The translations under genes were made by a program, and so were the position numbers. Positions 62,601-63,903 of a stretch of 63,903 nucleotides of DNA are shown here, piece by piece. The stretch comes from Lachnospiraceae bacterium. GTDB lineage: Bacteria > Bacillota > Clostridia > Lachnospirales > Lachnospiraceae. The notes under the pieces are model-generated. The model had not been told where the DNA came from. It searched no databases and worked only from the letters and a program-made list of their open reading frames with translations. Positions within the stretch are counted from its first letter, which is position 1, and each line of letters starts with the position of its first letter. Location: the NCBI GenBank assembly GCA_017472325.1, contig JAFUQM010000020.1, positions 1 to 63,903 on the forward strand, in the 5' to 3' direction.

Positions 62601-63707
62601 ATGAGAACTTTAAAGCATAAACTTGATAATTTTACAGTAAATTATCCATTAGAACATATTGCTCCACTGGATAAAATCTTATTTCTTGATATAGAAACAA
62701 CTGGATTCACTGCCAAAAATGCTTCTATCTACTTAATTGGTGCTGCATACTACGAAGAAAATTCCTGGCATGTCATCCAATGGTTTGCCACCAATTATGA
62801 TGAAGAAAAAGATATTTTGACGGAATTTTACTTATTTCATCAAAATTATGAACATTTCCTTCATTTTAATGGCAACACCTTTGATCTGCCATTTATCAAG
62901 CAACGTGGTGCATGCTATGATATTCCATTTGATTTTTCTATCTATGAAGGTACAGATATTTACAAACGCGTTGCTCCTTATAAAGCAATGCTGCAACTCG
63001 AACGCTGCAAACAAAAAGATATTGAATTATTCCTTGGTATACAACGTGATGACTTATTTAGCGGTGGAGAATTAATCGAGGTATATAAAAGATATGTAGA
63101 AAATCCAGATGATATTTCTTTTCAGGCACTCATTCAACATAATCTGGATGACATGAAGGGAATGCTTAGCATTACACCTATCCTAGCTTATCACGACCTG
63201 TTCCACACTCCAGTCAAGGCAAAACAGGCACAAGCAAACTACTATACTGATATTCATGGTGTCAAACGCCAAGAATTGATTATGCGTATCAACCACCCTG
63301 CCCCACTTCCAGTTCCACTTTCCCTCAACCATAACAGTTGCTATTATAGTGGAGAAGGCAAGTCTGGTACTCTACGCATCCCATTATATGAAGAAGAAAT
63401 GAAATATTTCTATAGTAATTACAAAGATTATTATTATCTTCCAGCAGAAGATACTGCACTGCACAAATCCGTTGCTGGTTTCGTTGATAAAATGCACCGT
63501 TTACCTGCACAGGCTGCCAACTGCTATACAAGAAAGCGTTCTACCTATCTTCCTGAATGGGACACAACATTTGAACCTTTCTTTAAACGTGACTACGCTT
63601 CTAAGGAACTCTTTTTTGAGTTAACAGAAGAATTCAAGTCAGACCGCAAGGTATTTAGTACTTACGCTCAACACGTACTTCAGATGCTGGCAGTCAATAA
63701 CAAATAG
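62601..63707 (+). CDS. RNase H-like 3'-5' exonuclease-fold protein (YprB family)
   Basis: A 368 aa protein with a DEDD-type exonuclease core: Asp30 and Glu32 in ILFLDIETTGF, HFNGNTFDLPFIKQR, and HNLDDMKGM near residue 190. This is the YprB ribonuclease-H-like pattern. The C-terminal 150 residues have no recognised domain. In Bacillus yprB lies next to helicase yprA, but here it is alone. The substrate, DNA or RNA, is unknown. Confidence 0.85.
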   Translation: MRTLKHKLDNFTVNYPLEHIAPLDKILFLDIETTGFTAKNASIYLIGAAYYEENSWHVIQWFATNYDEEKDILTEFYLFHQNYEHFLHFNGNTFDLPFIKQRGACYDIPFDFSIYEGTDIYKRVAPYKAMLQLERCKQKDIELFLGIQRDDLFSGGELIEVYKRYVENPDDISFQALIQHNLDDMKGMLSITPILAYHDLFHTPVKAKQAQANYYTDIHGVKRQELIMRINHPAPLPVPLSLNHNSCYYSGEGKSGTLRIPLYEEEMKYFYSNYKDYYYLPAEDTALHKSVAGFVDKMHRLPAQAANCYTRKRSTYLPEWDTTFEPFFKRDYASKELFFELTEEFKSDRKVFSTYAQHVLQMLAVNNK

Positions 63708-63766
63708 TATTTCTAGACACTTGGTTTGAATGGTGTGTAGCCGTCTTAAAAACCTTGTCTTAAAAA
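63706..63766. repeat. Remnant of the long-palindrome family (copy E)
   Basis: TAGTATTTCTAGACACTTGG followed by TTTGAATGGTGTGTAGCCGTC, directly at the yprB-like stop, is a diverged match to the start of copy D (TAGGTATTTCTTAGCACCTG... CAACCGTC). It breaks off where the probable insertion-sequence end begins. Confidence 0.5.
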
Positions 63767-63903
63767 AAGGAGCTGTTGCAAAATAGGTGAGTAATCATCT
63801 ATGGAGCAGCAGCTCCATCTTTATACCTAAAAATAGAAAAGCAGGCTCCGAAGAACCTGCCATTCATGGTATAATTAAGTATGACCAAATACCAAATACA
63901 CCA
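63767..63903 (+). mobile_element. Probable left end of an insertion sequence
   Basis: From AAAGGAGCTGTTGCAAAA onward the sequence has the look of clostridial IS ends: GGAGCTGTTGC answers GCAGCAGCTCC (around 63809), then GCAGGCTC-CGAA-GAACCTGC, TATAAT at about 63870, and an ATG at 63881. I cannot name the family from this fragment. It may be IS1182-like, from memory of GCTGTTGCAAAA ends. Confidence 0.4.
63881..63903 (+). CDS. Start of a possible transposase gene, cut by the window end
   Basis: ATG at 63881 opens MTKYQIH before the window stops. It has no Shine-Dalgarno. TATAAT lies only about 10 bases upstream, so it could be nearly leaderless. Only the position within a probable IS end supports it. 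Confidence 0.3.

Overview
This window looks like a chromosomal segment of a low-GC anaerobic Firmicute, most likely a Lachnospiraceae (Clostridia) species. The evidence is AT-rich DNA with strong AGGAGG-type ribosome binding sites and TTGACA/TATAAT promoters, a leucine T-box leader, an Rnf complex with several ferredoxin-type clusters, a DUF711/ACT protein pair, and a FliK-like/FlhB-C-like pair beside rnhB and rbgA. No rRNA, tRNA, CRISPR array or prophage was found. The only sign of a mobile element is a probable insertion-sequence end at the right edge.

Layout, left to right. (1) 0.3-3.2 kb: leuS (minus) behind a T-box with a CTC specifier. (2) 3.2-4.1 kb: a formate/nitrite-type transporter (plus), then a ~520 bp imperfect palindrome. 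(3) 4.7-7.8 kb: ylxM-ffh-rpsP-khpA-rimM (minus), the protein-targeting and ribosome-maturation operon. (4) 7.9-9.4 kb: a YitT-family gene split by one in-frame stop codon, then bioY. (5) 9.5-19.2 kb: pta, then yceD-rpmF and plsX-acpP-rnc-smc-ftsY-ilvA. (6) 19.5-21.5 kb (plus): tmcAL and a class I glutamine amidotransferase. (7) 21.5-32.5 kb (minus): trpS, a zinc-finger membrane protein, polA (one frameshift), coaE, a large FtsA-like ATPase, an MBL hydrolase, an ACT protein, a DUF711 protein and a GH13 alpha-glycosidase, closely packed. (8) 32.7-35.6 kb (minus): a GH13 debranching-enzyme-like protein without catalytic residues, a DUF5662-like protein, and a small Arg/Asp/Glu-repeat protein. (9) 35.8-43.1 kb: DUF1292 (plus), then rplS, two signal peptidases, rbgA, rnhB, a FliK-like protein, an FlhB-C-like protein, yraN and pgeF (minus). 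(10) 43-49.4 kb: a 2H phosphoesterase, a double flavodoxin-fold oxidoreductase, thrC and a trmD-acetyltransferase fusion, and a cell-wall hydrolase. (11) 49.5-54.9 kb, the most accessory-like stretch: an AP2/degenerate-HNH/AP2 protein, a methyltransferase, an epimerase/reductase, a kinase-like protein, a monooxygenase-like protein, a tandem terminator-like array, a GNAT and a radical SAM protein. (12) 55-62.5 kb: a membrane-anchored GH25-like protein, ApbE, and a complete rnfCDGEAB operon. (13) 62.6 kb to the end: a YprB-type nuclease and the probable insertion-sequence edge.

The most unusual signal is a dispersed family of long imperfect palindromes. Copies lie at 1-232, 4150-4672, 36130-36413 and 50340-50512, with a remnant at 63706-63766. 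They share a ~22 bp core motif, and two complete centres carry a GTTCTGCCC/GGGCAGAAC stem-loop. The three copies whose neighbours are both visible all lie between convergent gene ends. Other notable signals are a second repeat family of small hairpins with a conserved A-A mismatch (32.6 and 45.6 kb), the 53 bp tandem terminator-like array, the catalytically emptied GH13 protein, the TrmD-GNAT fusion, the Cys-rich tail on RnfE, and the scattering of the usual ffh-rpsP-rimM-trmD-rplS cluster.
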